Of a stretch of DNA of 64,000 nt, positions 43,254-53,162 are shown one piece after another; position 1 is the stretch's first letter; the number at the start of each line of letters is the position of its first letter. Location of the stretch: assembly GCA_046483315.1 (NCBI GenBank), contig JAWODJ010000122.1, positions 10,528 to 74,527 of the forward strand, in the 5' to 3' direction. A program made the translations under genes and the position numbers. This stretch comes from PXAP01 sp046483315 (GTDB taxonomy: Bacteria > Bacteroidota > Bacteroidia > Bacteroidales > PUMT01). The notes beneath the pieces are model-generated. The model saw nothing but the letters and a program-made list of their open reading frames with translations, was not told the origin of the DNA and made no database searches.

Positions 43254-45650
43254 ATGATCCGGAAAATCTTAATTACTTTATTGTTTGTCTTCTTGAAGAT
43301 ATGGATTGCAGAACCTCTGTTTTCCCAGGAGATTATATCGCCTGAAGATGCAGTTGAACAGAAAATCAACCGTTATATCGGTTATGTTTCTCCCCGGAAG
43401 GTATACCTTCATATAAATAAAACCCACTATGATGCCGGTGATGCAATCTGGTTTAAGGCATATCTGTTTAATGGAGTTGGACATTCACCTGATACTGCCA
43501 GCGTCAATCTTTATGTGGATCTTGTCAGCAGCACGGGAACCTTAATGGAAAGACGCATCCTGCTTGTTGAAAATGGATTTGCTGAGGGTGATATCAGTTT
43601 GCCAAACGATATCCCTGACGGGAATTATAAGGTTGTTGCTTACACGGACTGGATGAGGAATTTTGGAGAGGAATTTTATTTTAACAGGTATTTTTATATT
43701 CACAACCAAAGTTATGCCAGTATAATTCCCAGATCCGAGGCAAGGGCCAACAGGAGATTTAACAGGCAGATTGATGATCTTAAAGATGTTACCAACATAG
43801 TTTTCTTCCCTGAGGGGGGGAGAATGGTCGATGGTGTTTCCGGCAGGGTGGCTTTTAAAGCTTTTGACGGACTGGGTCAGGGAATTGATGCCGAAGGCGA
43901 GATACTTGATGGCAGTTCCGTGGTTTTGGCCAGCTTTAACACAAATGATGCCGGTACCGGAAGCTTCGAACTTAAACCAGAAGCAGGTAAAGAATATATT
44001 GCGCAGGTCTCATTCAGCGGAGAAAGGCCCCAGGAATTTAATCTGCCCGAATCTCTTCCTGCCGGCACCGCTGTCAGGGTGGAGCAGGATGACACCAGTA
44101 TAATGCTTAATATTGTCTCTACCCATGCTCCCGGAGATTTGAATTTTACCGGTGAGGTTATTGTTGTGGCTCATACAAGGGGCAAACTGATACTTGGCGA
44201 ATCAGTTCCTTTAAAGGATGGCAGGGCGTTATTGACTCTGCCAAAAGATGAGTTTCCATCAGGGGTGGCTCACCTGACGGTCTTTAATAAAGACCTTAAA
44301 CCTCTTGCTGAAAGGCTTGTATTCATTTTTCATGATGACACATTTGTATTTTATCCAGATGCAGGAAAACAACAGGTAGGAGACAGGGAATATTATGTTA
44401 TTAACCTTGATGTAACAGATAAGGATGGCGATCCTGTCGAGGGCCATTTTTCCATGTCAGTAATTCATACCGGAGATGATATGCCGGTTCTGGATGGCAA
44501 TATAGTAAGCAATCTTTTAATTTCTTCAGATATTCCCGGGATTACAGAGGAAGCCCACAAGTATTTTGATCCTGAAAGAGATATGTCCCAAGCCATTGAC
44601 CTGTTAATGATGACCAACGGATGGAGGAGATTCTCATGGGAAGATGTTCTTGCTTCTGAATTACCTGAAATTGATCATATGCCACGGTCTTCACTGGCAA
44701 TTTCAGGCGTTGCAATAGACCCTTCCAGGGATCAGCCGCTTCCGAATTTCCCTGTTAAACTTGAAATAACAGGTGAGGATAACGGTGAATGGGAGACAAC
44801 TACTGACAATAGAGGTGTTTTCGTTTTTGACGGTCTTCAGTTTCATGATGATGTAAGGATCAGACTTTCAACTGACCGCCTGGTATCAAATCATCCGCCG
44901 GACCTGGTCTTGCATTCCAGGGAGACCAGGGGAACAGATTATGTGCCCAATACATTTACCCTGCCGCAACTGATTACCCGCAGGGGCGAAGACTGGGAGA
45001 GGACACCGGGGGCAGGCATATCCCCATATTCCGATGAGATTGATGATCCCGCTGCACCACAACAATACGGAGTTCCTGACCAGACAGTCTATATTGATCG
45101 TGACAGCAAGCAGCCCAATATGTATGATATCCTTGTTACCAGGATAAGGGGACTGAATCATAATCTGCAGTTCAGGGGACCGACAAGTATTCAGTTAAGC
45201 AGCCAGCCACTGTTTCTTCTTGATGGTACGGAGGTAGGACAGAGTGCTTTTCTTAACCTTGATCCAAGATATGTAGAGCGCATTGAAGTTTTCGTCGGTC
45301 CCCGCGCATCGGTTTTCGGTGTCAGGGGTGCTTCCGGAGCTATTATTGGCTATACAAGGAGGGCAGGTGACCCGGGCTTAACCGATTATGAGGACTATCT
45401 GATACAGGGATATCATTCACCAAGGGAATATTATTCAGACTTAGTGTCCACCCAAACCGGCTATGATCAGAGGCAGGCCAGGGAAAGATCAGTTTACTGG
45501 GAACCGAATCTTGTTTCTGATGATTCCGGCAGCATGGTCACCTCCGTTCCGGCGGTCAGCACCCCCGGTATACTTACTTTTATTATAGAGGGGGCAGGAG
45601 CAGAGGGGGGACTTGGTTTCGGAATCTTTTCAATCCGTTCATCCCGGTGA
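43254..45650 (+). CDS. Exported MG2/TonB-plug domain protein, tandem copy 2
   Basis: 798 aa with the same domain order as its neighbours. Signal peptide (ILITLLFVFLKIWIAEPLFS), MG2-like segment (VYLHINKTHYDAGDAIWFKA), NIVFFPEGGRMVDGVSG, and a carboxypeptidase-like domain (ISGVAIDPSRDQPLPNFPVK). The plug-like domain has LFLLDGTEVGQ and VERIEVFVGPRASVFGVRG. The C-terminal domain has GYHSPREYYSD and VYWEPNLVSD. A segment LLMMTNGWRRFSWEDVL, shared with copy 3, precedes the carboxypeptidase-like domain. No barrel. Lies 139 bp after copy 1, with no evident terminator between them. Confidence 0.85.
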   Translation: MIRKILITLLFVFLKIWIAEPLFSQEIISPEDAVEQKINRYIGYVSPRKVYLHINKTHYDAGDAIWFKAYLFNGVGHSPDTASVNLYVDLVSSTGTLMERRILLVENGFAEGDISLPNDIPDGNYKVVAYTDWMRNFGEEFYFNRYFYIHNQSYASIIPRSEARANRRFNRQIDDLKDVTNIVFFPEGGRMVDGVSGRVAFKAFDGLGQGIDAEGEILDGSSVVLASFNTNDAGTGSFELKPEAGKEYIAQVSFSGERPQEFNLPESLPAGTAVRVEQDDTSIMLNIVSTHAPGDLNFTGEVIVVAHTRGKLILGESVPLKDGRALLTLPKDEFPSGVAHLTVFNKDLKPLAERLVFIFHDDTFVFYPDAGKQQVGDREYYVINLDVTDKDGDPVEGHFSMSVIHTGDDMPVLDGNIVSNLLISSDIPGITEEAHKYFDPERDMSQAIDLLMMTNGWRRFSWEDVLASELPEIDHMPRSSLAISGVAIDPSRDQPLPNFPVKLEITGEDNGEWETTTDNRGVFVFDGLQFHDDVRIRLSTDRLVSNHPPDLVLHSRETRGTDYVPNTFTLPQLITRRGEDWERTPGAGISPYSDEIDDPAAPQQYGVPDQTVYIDRDSKQPNMYDILVTRIRGLNHNLQFRGPTSIQLSSQPLFLLDGTEVGQSAFLNLDPRYVERIEVFVGPRASVFGVRGASGAIIGYTRRAGDPGLTDYEDYLIQGYHSPREYYSDLVSTQTGYDQRQARERSVYWEPNLVSDDSGSMVTSVPAVSTPGILTFIIEGAGAEGGLGFGIFSIRSSR

Positions 45651-45698
45651 TCCGGGAGAAGAGAAATTCAAATTGCAAATAAAAAAACATCTAAATAA

Positions 45699-48104
45699 AT
45701 GAGAATGAAAATGAAAACTATATTTATTATTGCTGCTCTTTTCATCGGGGCTCCCTCCGGCATTTTTGCAGAACAAGCATACCAGGAAGGTGACGATCCG
45801 GGAAACAGGCTGGATCATTACACGCGTTATACCGAATCACGGAAACTGCATTTACAGTTCAATAAAAACCAGTATAGCGCAGGTGACGGGATATGGTTCA
45901 GTGCATACCTCCTGAATTCCGTCACACACCTTCCCGATACTTCCAGAACCAACATTTATGTTGATCTTATCGATGCAGATGGGGTGCTGATGGAAAAGCG
46001 CATTCTGCTGGCTGAGAACGGTTCTGCAGAAGGAGACATCAGTCTTCCGTTAACAATACCCGACGGAAACTATCTTATACGTGCATATACAGACCGGATG
46101 AGGAATTTTGATGAAGAATTCTATTTCAAGCGGTACTTATATATAAGAAACGACAAGTATGAAGATATTATTCCACGCTCTGAGGTTCGTTCAAACAGGA
46201 GGTTCAACAGGAACCTTTCCAGGATGGAGGAAGAATATGATATTGCTTTTTTTCCTGAGGGTGGCGAACTGATAGAAGGTGTAACCAACCGTTTAGCTTT
46301 CAGGGCAGTAAATGCACTGGGAGGAGGACTTGATGCCCAGGGCGTTGTTCTGGATGAACAGGGCAATGAAATTGTGCATTTCACTACAGTTTATGATGGA
46401 ATGGGGAATTTTGAGCTTATACCGGAACCAGGTGTTTCATACAAGGCAAGTGTCAGTTTTAATGACAGCCGGCCCGTTGACTTTGAACTGCCTGCGGCAA
46501 GACGTGAAGGGGTGGCACTGAGGCTTGACAGGGAAGATGACAATATTCTTCTTACAGTTTCTTCCGGCATTTCTCATAGCCCGCAAAACAATATTGATGA
46601 AGTTATTGTTATTGCCCATACCAGGGGCAAGGTAAGGTATTATGAGAATATGCCGGTAACTGACGGTACTGCGAATGCAACTATTCCTCAGGATCTGTTT
46701 CCTTCAGGCATAGCTCATTTTACAGTTTTTTCTTCAAACAATATGCCTTTGGCCGAGAGGCTTGCTTTTATTGACAGGAAAGACAGCTTTACCATTATAC
46801 CACAGATTGTGAAACTGGAGCATGAACAGCAGGAATTTCTGGGACTGCAGATGGAAATAACCGATGAAACAGGGGATCCTGTTAAAGGTAATTTCTCTGT
46901 TTCAGTACTTACAGGAGATTTTGATTTTCCAGGTTCCGGGGGTAATATTTTAAGTAATATACTCCTTACATCCGATCTTAAGGGCGTAGTTAAAAATCCG
47001 CAGCATTATTTTGATCCTGCAAAAGAATTGAAGGATGAGCTGGATCTTTTAATGATGACCCATGGATGGAGAAGATTCGACTGGGAAACCGTTCTGTCAG
47101 GGAATATACCTGAAATGCCACACTCTCCTTCAGAAAGCCTTTCAATTGGTGGCAGGGTTACCGATCCTGCAAAAGATCAACCTGTAAGTAATCAGACAAT
47201 TCAGCTGAAAGTGTTAAGCGGACATGATGATGTATATGAAACAACCACAGACGGGAGAGGGATGTTTGAGTTTGGAGGCCTTGAGTATCCTGACAATTAC
47301 AGGGTTGAACTGTCAACCAACAGGCTGCCTGCCGGACATCCGCCTGAATTTGAGCTTTTTAAAGCTGATGTAACGGGCTATGATTATACTCCCGGTATTT
47401 ATACACGGGAGGAACGCATAACACAAAGGGGCAGTAACTGGAGCAGGGATTCCGATGCAGGCAGGTCGCCGTATGCTGAATCTCCTGATCAGGGATCCAC
47501 TCCCCGACGGTATGGTATTCCTGACCAGACTATTTTTATTGACCGGGACAAAGTAACACAGCGTACAGTATATGATGTCCTTGTTCAAAGGGCCCAGGGT
47601 TTGCAGGTTTACGGTAACGAGATAATGTTCAGGGGGCCTTCCAGCATTAATTTAAGTTCTGAGCCAATGTTTATGATTGACGGTGTGCAGTCATCCAAAG
47701 GGGCAGTATTAAGTCAGAATCCCCGTGATATTGAACGTATTGAACTCTACAGGGGAGCAAGCGCAGCAATGTTCGGAGTAAGGGGTGGTGCAGGGGTTAT
47801 TATTACGTTTACACGGCAGGCCGGAGACAGGGGATTTCAGGATACCAGGGAGTATATGATGATAGGTTATCATTCCCCCAGGGAGTATTATTCCGATATC
47901 CTTCCCTCTGCCACCGGTACATCCGATGAGGAAATGCCTGTCCGTACAATCCACTGGGAGGCTTTGGCTTTTTCGGGTGATGAGGATGATGAAACTGTTT
48001 ACTTTCCTTATTATGAGGATGCAGGTAAAATGAAGATAGTAATTGAGGGGACAGGCAGTGAAGGAGGATTGGGATTCGGAGAGTTTACCATAGAGATACG
48101 CTAA
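45699..48104 (+). CDS. Exported MG2/TonB-plug domain protein, tandem copy 3
   Basis: 801 aa, same architecture. Signal peptide (IFIIAALFIGAPSGIFA), MG2-like region (LHLQFNKNQYSAGDGIWFSA), DIAFFPEGGELIEGVTNR, and LLMMTHGWRRFDWETVL before a carboxypeptidase-like domain (ISIGG-type strand, DPAKDQPVSNQTIQLK). Plug-like domain with MFMIDGVQSSKG and IERIELYRGASAAMFGVRG, then GYHSPREYYSD and IHWEALAFSGD. The plug resembles the part of SusC-type receptors that occludes the barrel, but the barrel is missing. Three Met codons at the start (45699, 45705 and 45711) are all possible. Starts 48 bp after copy 2 and ends in a terminator. Confidence 0.85.
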   Translation: MRMKMKTIFIIAALFIGAPSGIFAEQAYQEGDDPGNRLDHYTRYTESRKLHLQFNKNQYSAGDGIWFSAYLLNSVTHLPDTSRTNIYVDLIDADGVLMEKRILLAENGSAEGDISLPLTIPDGNYLIRAYTDRMRNFDEEFYFKRYLYIRNDKYEDIIPRSEVRSNRRFNRNLSRMEEEYDIAFFPEGGELIEGVTNRLAFRAVNALGGGLDAQGVVLDEQGNEIVHFTTVYDGMGNFELIPEPGVSYKASVSFNDSRPVDFELPAARREGVALRLDREDDNILLTVSSGISHSPQNNIDEVIVIAHTRGKVRYYENMPVTDGTANATIPQDLFPSGIAHFTVFSSNNMPLAERLAFIDRKDSFTIIPQIVKLEHEQQEFLGLQMEITDETGDPVKGNFSVSVLTGDFDFPGSGGNILSNILLTSDLKGVVKNPQHYFDPAKELKDELDLLMMTHGWRRFDWETVLSGNIPEMPHSPSESLSIGGRVTDPAKDQPVSNQTIQLKVLSGHDDVYETTTDGRGMFEFGGLEYPDNYRVELSTNRLPAGHPPEFELFKADVTGYDYTPGIYTREERITQRGSNWSRDSDAGRSPYAESPDQGSTPRRYGIPDQTIFIDRDKVTQRTVYDVLVQRAQGLQVYGNEIMFRGPSSINLSSEPMFMIDGVQSSKGAVLSQNPRDIERIELYRGASAAMFGVRGGAGVIITFTRQAGDRGFQDTREYMMIGYHSPREYYSDILPSATGTSDEEMPVRTIHWEALAFSGDEDDETVYFPYYEDAGKMKIVIEGTGSEGGLGFGEFTIEIR

Positions 48105-48112
48105 GGATATTA

Positions 48113-48149
48113 AATGTGATTGTCCTTATGCAGGGCAATCACATATTTA
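48113..48149. terminator. Terminator after the plug-gene cluster
   Basis: AAATGTGATTGTCC (48113-48126) pairs with GGGCAATCACATATTT (48134-48149) with one wobble and a small end mismatch, 7-nt loop. It lies between the convergent plug copy 3 and lpd genes and follows the plug stop by 8 nt. Confidence 0.7.
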
Positions 48150-48206
48150 TTCCCGCACCTGGAATATACATGAGCACAGCATGGAATGACCGGAACCGTT
48201 GGATTT

Positions 48207-49598
48207 TTAAAGATGGATCACTTCTCCGTAAGCTGCTGCTGCAGCTTCCATTACGGCTTCTGACATTGTAGGGTGGGGGTGTACCGATTTAATTATCTCA
48301 TGAGCGGTTGTTTCAAGATTTTTTGCCGCAACAATTTCAGCAATCATTTCAGTAACATTTGCTCCTATCATGTGAGCCCCCAGGAGTTCACCGTACCTGG
48401 CATCAAATATCAGCTTTACAAAACCATCTTTTTCCCCGGCCGCGTTTGCTTTTCCCGATGCCGAGAACGGAAACTTTCCCACTTTTATCTCAATACCCTT
48501 TTCTTTTGCCGCTTTTTCAGTAATGCCCACTGAGGCTACTTCCGGACTTGTATAGGTGCATGCCGGGATGTTATTATAGTTCAGAGGTTCCGGGTTCAGC
48601 CCTGCTATCTTTTCCACGCAAATTATCCCTTCCGCGGAAGCTACATGAGCAAGAGCCGGTCCGCCTGCAATATCTCCTATCGCATATATTCCTTCTGTAT
48701 TTGTATTGTAAAACCCGTCTGTTTTTACTTTTTCGCCTTCCATTTCGATGCCAACCTCCTCCAGTCCGATTCCTCCCGTATTAGGTGTAATGCCAACTGC
48801 AGAAAGAATGATCTCCGCTTCAAGGGTCTCTTCCCCTTTGCCGGTTTTCACCTTTGCTTTACATATATCACCTTTTGTATTTACCGATTCTACCGAAGAA
48901 CCTGTCATTACCTTTATTCCCATTTTTTTGAAAGATCTCCCAATTTGTGCCGATACCTCTTCATCTTCAAGTGGCAGAACTGCAGGAAGATATTCAACCA
49001 GGGTGACTTTTGTTCCCATGGAAGCATAGAACCATGCAAACTCACTTCCTATTGCCCCCGATCCGACAACTATCATCGATTCGGGCAATTTATCCAGTGA
49101 CATTGCCTCCCTGTAACCAATTATCTTCTTTCCGTCCTGCACCATTCCCGGCAATTCGCGGGATCTGGCTCCTGTGGCCAGTATTATATTTTTTGCCGTA
49201 ACGGTGGTTCTGCTGTCATTTCCTGCAGTCACTTCGATACTGTTTTTTCCTGTCAGCTTTCCAAAACCTGCAATATGTTCAATTTTGTTTTTTTTCATCA
49301 GGTACTGAACACCCTTGCTCATTCCATCTGCTACCTTCCTGCTTCTTTCGATCACTTTTTTGAAGTCTGCACTGAAACTTCCTTCAATAGTTATCCCGTA
49401 ATCGGATGAGTGTTTCATGTAGTTATAAATCTGTGCACTTTTAAGAAGTGATTTGGTAGGTATGCAGCCCCAGTTAAGGCATACGCCTCCCTGTTTTTCT
49501 TTTTCGATAACTGCAACTTTCATTTTTAACTGGCTGGCCCTGATTGCGGCAACGTATCCGCCGGGCCCGCTTCCTAAAACTATCAGATCGTATTGCAT
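48207..49598 (-). CDS. lpdA: Dihydrolipoyl dehydrogenase
   Basis: 463 aa flavoprotein disulfide reductase (E3) that reoxidises dihydrolipoamide of 2-oxoacid dehydrogenase or glycine-cleavage complexes with NAD+. FAD-binding GSGPGGYVAAIRA at 9-21, redox disulfide GGVCLNWGCIPTKS with Cys40 and Cys45, NAD-binding GSGAIGSEFAWFYASMGTKV, second FAD motif GIYAIGDIAGGPALAHVA, and the C-terminal HPHPTMSE with the active-site His-Glu dyad. No E1/E2 genes are adjacent. Downstream end is convergent with the plug cluster. Confidence 0.95.
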   Translation of the reverse strand: MQYDLIVLGSGPGGYVAAIRASQLKMKVAVIEKEKQGGVCLNWGCIPTKSLLKSAQIYNYMKHSSDYGITIEGSFSADFKKVIERSRKVADGMSKGVQYLMKKNKIEHIAGFGKLTGKNSIEVTAGNDSRTTVTAKNIILATGARSRELPGMVQDGKKIIGYREAMSLDKLPESMIVVGSGAIGSEFAWFYASMGTKVTLVEYLPAVLPLEDEEVSAQIGRSFKKMGIKVMTGSSVESVNTKGDICKAKVKTGKGEETLEAEIILSAVGITPNTGGIGLEEVGIEMEGEKVKTDGFYNTNTEGIYAIGDIAGGPALAHVASAEGIICVEKIAGLNPEPLNYNNIPACTYTSPEVASVGITEKAAKEKGIEIKVGKFPFSASGKANAAGEKDGFVKLIFDARYGELLGAHMIGANVTEMIAEIVAAKNLETTAHEIIKSVHPHPTMSEAVMEAAAAAYGEVIHL

Positions 49599-49646
49599 AA
49601 TTGTGTATTTAATATAATTAACAAAGAAACGGATTATTATTTATCG

Positions 49647-50486
49647 TCAGACAGCCTTATTTCTTTTAATACGTGTTACAATTATAGTGAACAATTTGAC
49701 AACAATAAAAGCAAATACAAGAGACATTATAATTGCTGCCCCTGAGGGTATGTTGAAGCTGTATGATATCAGCAATCCTGTAAATGCACCAAACAAAGCA
49801 ATAAGCACCGATAAAAACATGATATTCCTGAAGTTTTCTGTAAGCATATTTGCAATTGTCTGGGGCACAGTGAGAAGTGAGATAATCAGGATTATTCCTG
49901 CAACTTTAATGCTTAGAACAATTGTTACGGCAACAAGACTGATAAGCATGTAATTGATGAACTGGACGGGGGCCTTGTGTGTTTTTGCATATTCCTGATC
50001 GAAGGCAATGAATAGAATGACTTTATAGAAAAGGATGAAAAACGCGGTTACAATAACCGTCAATGCCACCATAAGCCATAAATCAAGGTTTGTTACCGTC
50101 AGAAGGCTTCCAAAGAGATATCCCATCAGGTTGGGAGCATAACCTGGGGTAAGCGAGATAAATATAATGCCCAGGGCCATTCCGAAAGCCCAGAATATCC
50201 CAATAAGCGAGTCTTCTCTCACTTTGGCTTTTTTGGCAAGGAATTCTATTCCGAGAGCTGAAAATACCGCGAAGACCAAAGCCGAGGTTATGGGATTGAA
50301 GCCAAAGAAATATCCTATTCCTATGCCGCCGAAAGAGGCATGGGTAATTCCTCCGCTTATAAAAACCAGTCTCCTGGAAACTATGTAAGTTCCTATTATA
50401 CCACAGTTTATGCTTGTAAATAATGAGGCAAGCAGGGCATTTGAAAAAAATTTATAATGTAGCAGTTCAATGAATGACTCTGACAT
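49647..50486 (-). CDS. znuB: Metal ABC transporter permease (zinc/manganese type)
   Basis: 279 aa ABC-3 family permease with about 8 membrane helices. Family features: IGTYIVSRRLVFISGGITHASFGG near residues 31-54, GALIG-type segment DSLIGIFWAFGMALGI, and VAGIILIISLLTVPQTIANM. It transports zinc, manganese or iron delivered by the binding lipoprotein two genes upstream. Only 2 nt separate it from the ATPase gene. Which metal it carries cannot be told from sequence. Confidence 0.92.
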   Translation of the reverse strand: MSESFIELLHYKFFSNALLASLFTSINCGIIGTYIVSRRLVFISGGITHASFGGIGIGYFFGFNPITSALVFAVFSALGIEFLAKKAKVREDSLIGIFWAFGMALGIIFISLTPGYAPNLMGYLFGSLLTVTNLDLWLMVALTVIVTAFFILFYKVILFIAFDQEYAKTHKAPVQFINYMLISLVAVTIVLSIKVAGIILIISLLTVPQTIANMLTENFRNIMFLSVLIALFGAFTGLLISYSFNIPSGAAIIMSLVFAFIVVKLFTIIVTRIKRNKAV

Positions 50487-50488
50487 TT

Positions 50489-51244
50489 TCAGTGGTTATG
50501 AATTTTCAGTACGGTATGTGGAACATCACCGTGTGTAATAATTTGTATGGGACAGTTATAGGAGGCAAGCTGTTCCTGGGTTATTATGTTGGTCGGATGA
50601 TAATGAAGTTTTCGGTTTACGCAGGCAATTGTTTTCACATACCAGCTTATTGTTCCGACATCGTGCGAAACAACGATGATGGCCATTTCGTTATTAAGGT
50701 CTTTCAGAATTTCATAAAAATCAGTTTCAAATTTAGTGTCAACAAAGGTATTTGGTTCATCGAGCATCAGCATGCGCGGAGATGAAATAATTGCCCTGCA
50801 CAGATAAACACGCTGAAGTTGTCCGCCCGAAAGCTCTCCGATTGTTTTTTTTCTCAGGCCGTATATACCAAGCTGTTTAAGAAGGTCTCCGGCAAGTTTT
50901 TTCCGGTTCCCGGAGTAACGGCTGAAAACTCCTTCTTTACTCATAAGCCCGGATAATACCACATCAATAACCGAAATGGGGAAACGCAGGTCTATCTGAT
51001 TGATCTGCGGCAGGTAACCAATAATATTATTTGGGTTTTTCTGCCGGTCATTAAAAAATTTAACAGTGCCCCTGTATGGTTTTATAAGGCCAAGAATGAC
51101 TTTCAGGAGCGTTGTTTTTCCTCCGCCGTTAGGCCCTATAATACCGATAAAATCATGGTCGTATACAACCAGGTTTATATCCCTTAGCACTACCTCATCA
51201 CCATACCCGGCTGAAAGATCTTTTATTTCAAGGATTTTCTTCAT
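50489..51244 (-). CDS. znuC: Metal ABC transporter ATP-binding protein
   Basis: 251 aa. Walker A GPNGGGKTT near 36-44, Q-loop LPQINQIDLRFP, ABC signature LSGGQLQRVYLCRA, Walker B RMLMLDEPN and the switch VVSHDVG. Powers the metal importer formed with the permease and binding protein. Its start overlaps the end of the binding-protein gene by 4 nt, so all three are coupled. Confidence 0.93.
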   Translation of the reverse strand: MKKILEIKDLSAGYGDEVVLRDINLVVYDHDFIGIIGPNGGGKTTLLKVILGLIKPYRGTVKFFNDRQKNPNNIIGYLPQINQIDLRFPISVIDVVLSGLMSKEGVFSRYSGNRKKLAGDLLKQLGIYGLRKKTIGELSGGQLQRVYLCRAIISSPRMLMLDEPNTFVDTKFETDFYEILKDLNNEMAIIVVSHDVGTISWYVKTIACVNRKLHYHPTNIITQEQLASYNCPIQIITHGDVPHTVLKIHNH

Positions 51245-52116
51245 CTGTTCAGAACCTGGTATAATTTATCAGCAATATCTTTAAAATTCTCCATCCAGTC
51301 CGCCGAAAGCGGGTCAATTTCGATAACTTCACCACCAAGCTCCCTGGCAACTGCCCTGGCATTATCACGTTCAAATTCCATCTGTATGAATATATCACTT
51401 ATATTTTCTTCCCTGGCAATATCAACTATTTGTTTCATATTGGAGGCTGTTGGATTTTTGCCTTCATGTTCTATGGATATTTGTGAAAGACCGTAATCAC
51501 GGGCAAAATATGCCAATGCAGGATGAAAGATAAGAAATGTTTTTCTCTTTATGTTACTGAATTTTCCGGTGAGTTCCTTATGCAGACTATCCAGCTCATT
51601 ATTGAATTCATTGTAGTTATTCCAGTAGTAATCTTTATTTTCCGGATCAATATCCACAATAGCGGTTAACATATTTTCAAGTTGTATTTTTACACCCGGG
51701 ACGGACAGCCAGGTATGCGGGTCCACACCTTGCAGATGAACATGGTCGCCATGTTCTGTTATCCCTGCGGTAATAAGATCCATTCCCTCTGATGTGTTTA
51801 CGAATTTCAGATCGTTATTCTGATCCTGAAGATTTCTTATTATGGTCCTCTCAAAATCAATATAACCGATCCTGAAATAAATTCGCGATTCTGCAATATC
51901 CTGCATCTGTTTGGGAGTCGGTTCATATGTCTCGGGACTGGCTCCCGGGGGAACAAGCACGTTTATAGTGAAGTTATTGCCGGTGATCCTTTCAGTGAGG
52001 TATTTCTGTGGTAATATGCTTACCGTTATTGAGGGCTGTGTGTCTTTCCGGCCCCTTTCAGAGCATGCCGTTAAAAGCATGCTAACAATAACAGCGATAA
52101 TTTTCAGATGATGCAT
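51241..52116 (-). CDS. znuA: Metal-binding lipoprotein of zinc/manganese ABC transporter
   Basis: 291 aa cluster A-I solute-binding protein. Lipoprotein signal IIAVIVSMLLTACSE (lipidated Cys near 18). VLVPPGASPETYEPTPKQM, the flexible EHGDHVHLQGVDPHTWLS loop with several histidines, FHPALAYFARDYGL, and QMEFERDN supply the usual His and Glu/Asp metal ligands. It captures the metal in the periplasm for the ZnuBC pair. First gene of a three-gene operon, divergent from miaA across 122 bp. Confidence 0.93.
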   Translation of the reverse strand: MHHLKIIAVIVSMLLTACSERGRKDTQPSITVSILPQKYLTERITGNNFTINVLVPPGASPETYEPTPKQMQDIAESRIYFRIGYIDFERTIIRNLQDQNNDLKFVNTSEGMDLITAGITEHGDHVHLQGVDPHTWLSVPGVKIQLENMLTAIVDIDPENKDYYWNNYNEFNNELDSLHKELTGKFSNIKRKTFLIFHPALAYFARDYGLSQISIEHEGKNPTASNMKQIVDIAREENISDIFIQMEFERDNARAVARELGGEVIEIDPLSADWMENFKDIADKLYQVLNR

Positions 52117-52238
52117 TTTATGTCCTGATTATTTAGAATATATTCAAATAACAAAATTATCTGTTTTTTTTGATTTTATGGTTAAAAAAACTGAATTTCG
52201 CCAATTAGATTCCTTATAAACTACCGAACCTATTCATT

Positions 52239-53162
52239 ATGCCCGGGCCTCTTCTTGTAACCGTACTTGGTCCTACTGCATCAGGAAAAACTGCCTTTGC
52301 GGCACGGCTGGCCCATCGTCTCGGAGGTGAAATCATAAGTGCTGATTCCAGGCAGGTGTACAGGAAAATGGACCTCGGTACCGGGAAGGATTATTCTGAA
52401 TATATTATTGAAGGGCAAAAGGTTCCCTGTCATCTTACAGACATTGTTGATGCCGGTTATAAATACAGTGTTTTTGAATACCAGCGGGATTTTGCCAAAG
52501 TCTGGGAAGATATAAGAAAACGGGGTAAGCAGGCAATCCTTTGCGGTGGTTCCGGAATGTACATTGAATCTGTAACAGATGCATATCAGCTTGTAAAAGT
52601 ACCTTATAACAAAAGCCTGAGAAAGGAGCTGGAGTCAAAATCCGTTCCAGAGCTGACCCGCATACTTTCCTCCTGCCGTAAATTGCATAATATTTCTGAT
52701 ACATCATCCAGGGAAAGGCTTGTAAGAGCCATTGAGATAGCTCTGTTTACCGGCAACAAAAAAGATATTGCATTCTCATTCCCGGCATTTGATAATGTCA
52801 TTCTGGGCATTGACATCGACAGGGATGAACGCAGAAAGCGTATCACTGACAGACTGGAGGCAAGGCTGCAGGAAGGCCTAATTGAGGAAGTGGAGCAGTT
52901 GCTGAAGGATGGAATAGCACCGGAAGATCTCATTTTTTACGGTCTTGAATACAAATACATCACTCTTTTCATAACGGGCATGATCTCTTATGATGAGATG
53001 AAAAGCCAGCTAAATACGGCTATTCATCAGTTTGCCAAACGACAGATGACCTGGTTCAGGAGAATGGAAAAAAGGGGATATAACATACACTGGCTGGATG
53101 CGGGTATGTCTGCGGAGAGAAAAATAAAGAAGGCTTTAAAAATATTGGAAAAACACATTTAG
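52239..53162 (+). CDS. miaA: tRNA dimethylallyltransferase
   Basis: 307 aa. Adds a dimethylallyl group to A37 of tRNAs that read codons starting with U. P-loop GPTASGKT at 11-18, ISADSRQVYRKMDLGTGKD, PCHLTDIVD and GGSGMYIESV are all family motifs, as is FAKRQMTWFRRM near the C-terminus. ATG at 52239. Its last 4 nt overlap the stop of the convergent small membrane protein gene. Confidence 0.95.
   Translation: MPGPLLVTVLGPTASGKTAFAARLAHRLGGEIISADSRQVYRKMDLGTGKDYSEYIIEGQKVPCHLTDIVDAGYKYSVFEYQRDFAKVWEDIRKRGKQAILCGGSGMYIESVTDAYQLVKVPYNKSLRKELESKSVPELTRILSSCRKLHNISDTSSRERLVRAIEIALFTGNKKDIAFSFPAFDNVILGIDIDRDERRKRITDRLEARLQEGLIEEVEQLLKDGIAPEDLIFYGLEYKYITLFITGMISYDEMKSQLNTAIHQFAKRQMTWFRRMEKRGYNIHWLDAGMSAERKIKKALKILEKHI

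Noticed and set aside
40721..48104. Tandem repeats as a possible CRISPR or satellite array
   Set aside because: The repetition is three full-length paralogous genes with diverged sequence; no short regularly spaced repeats are present.
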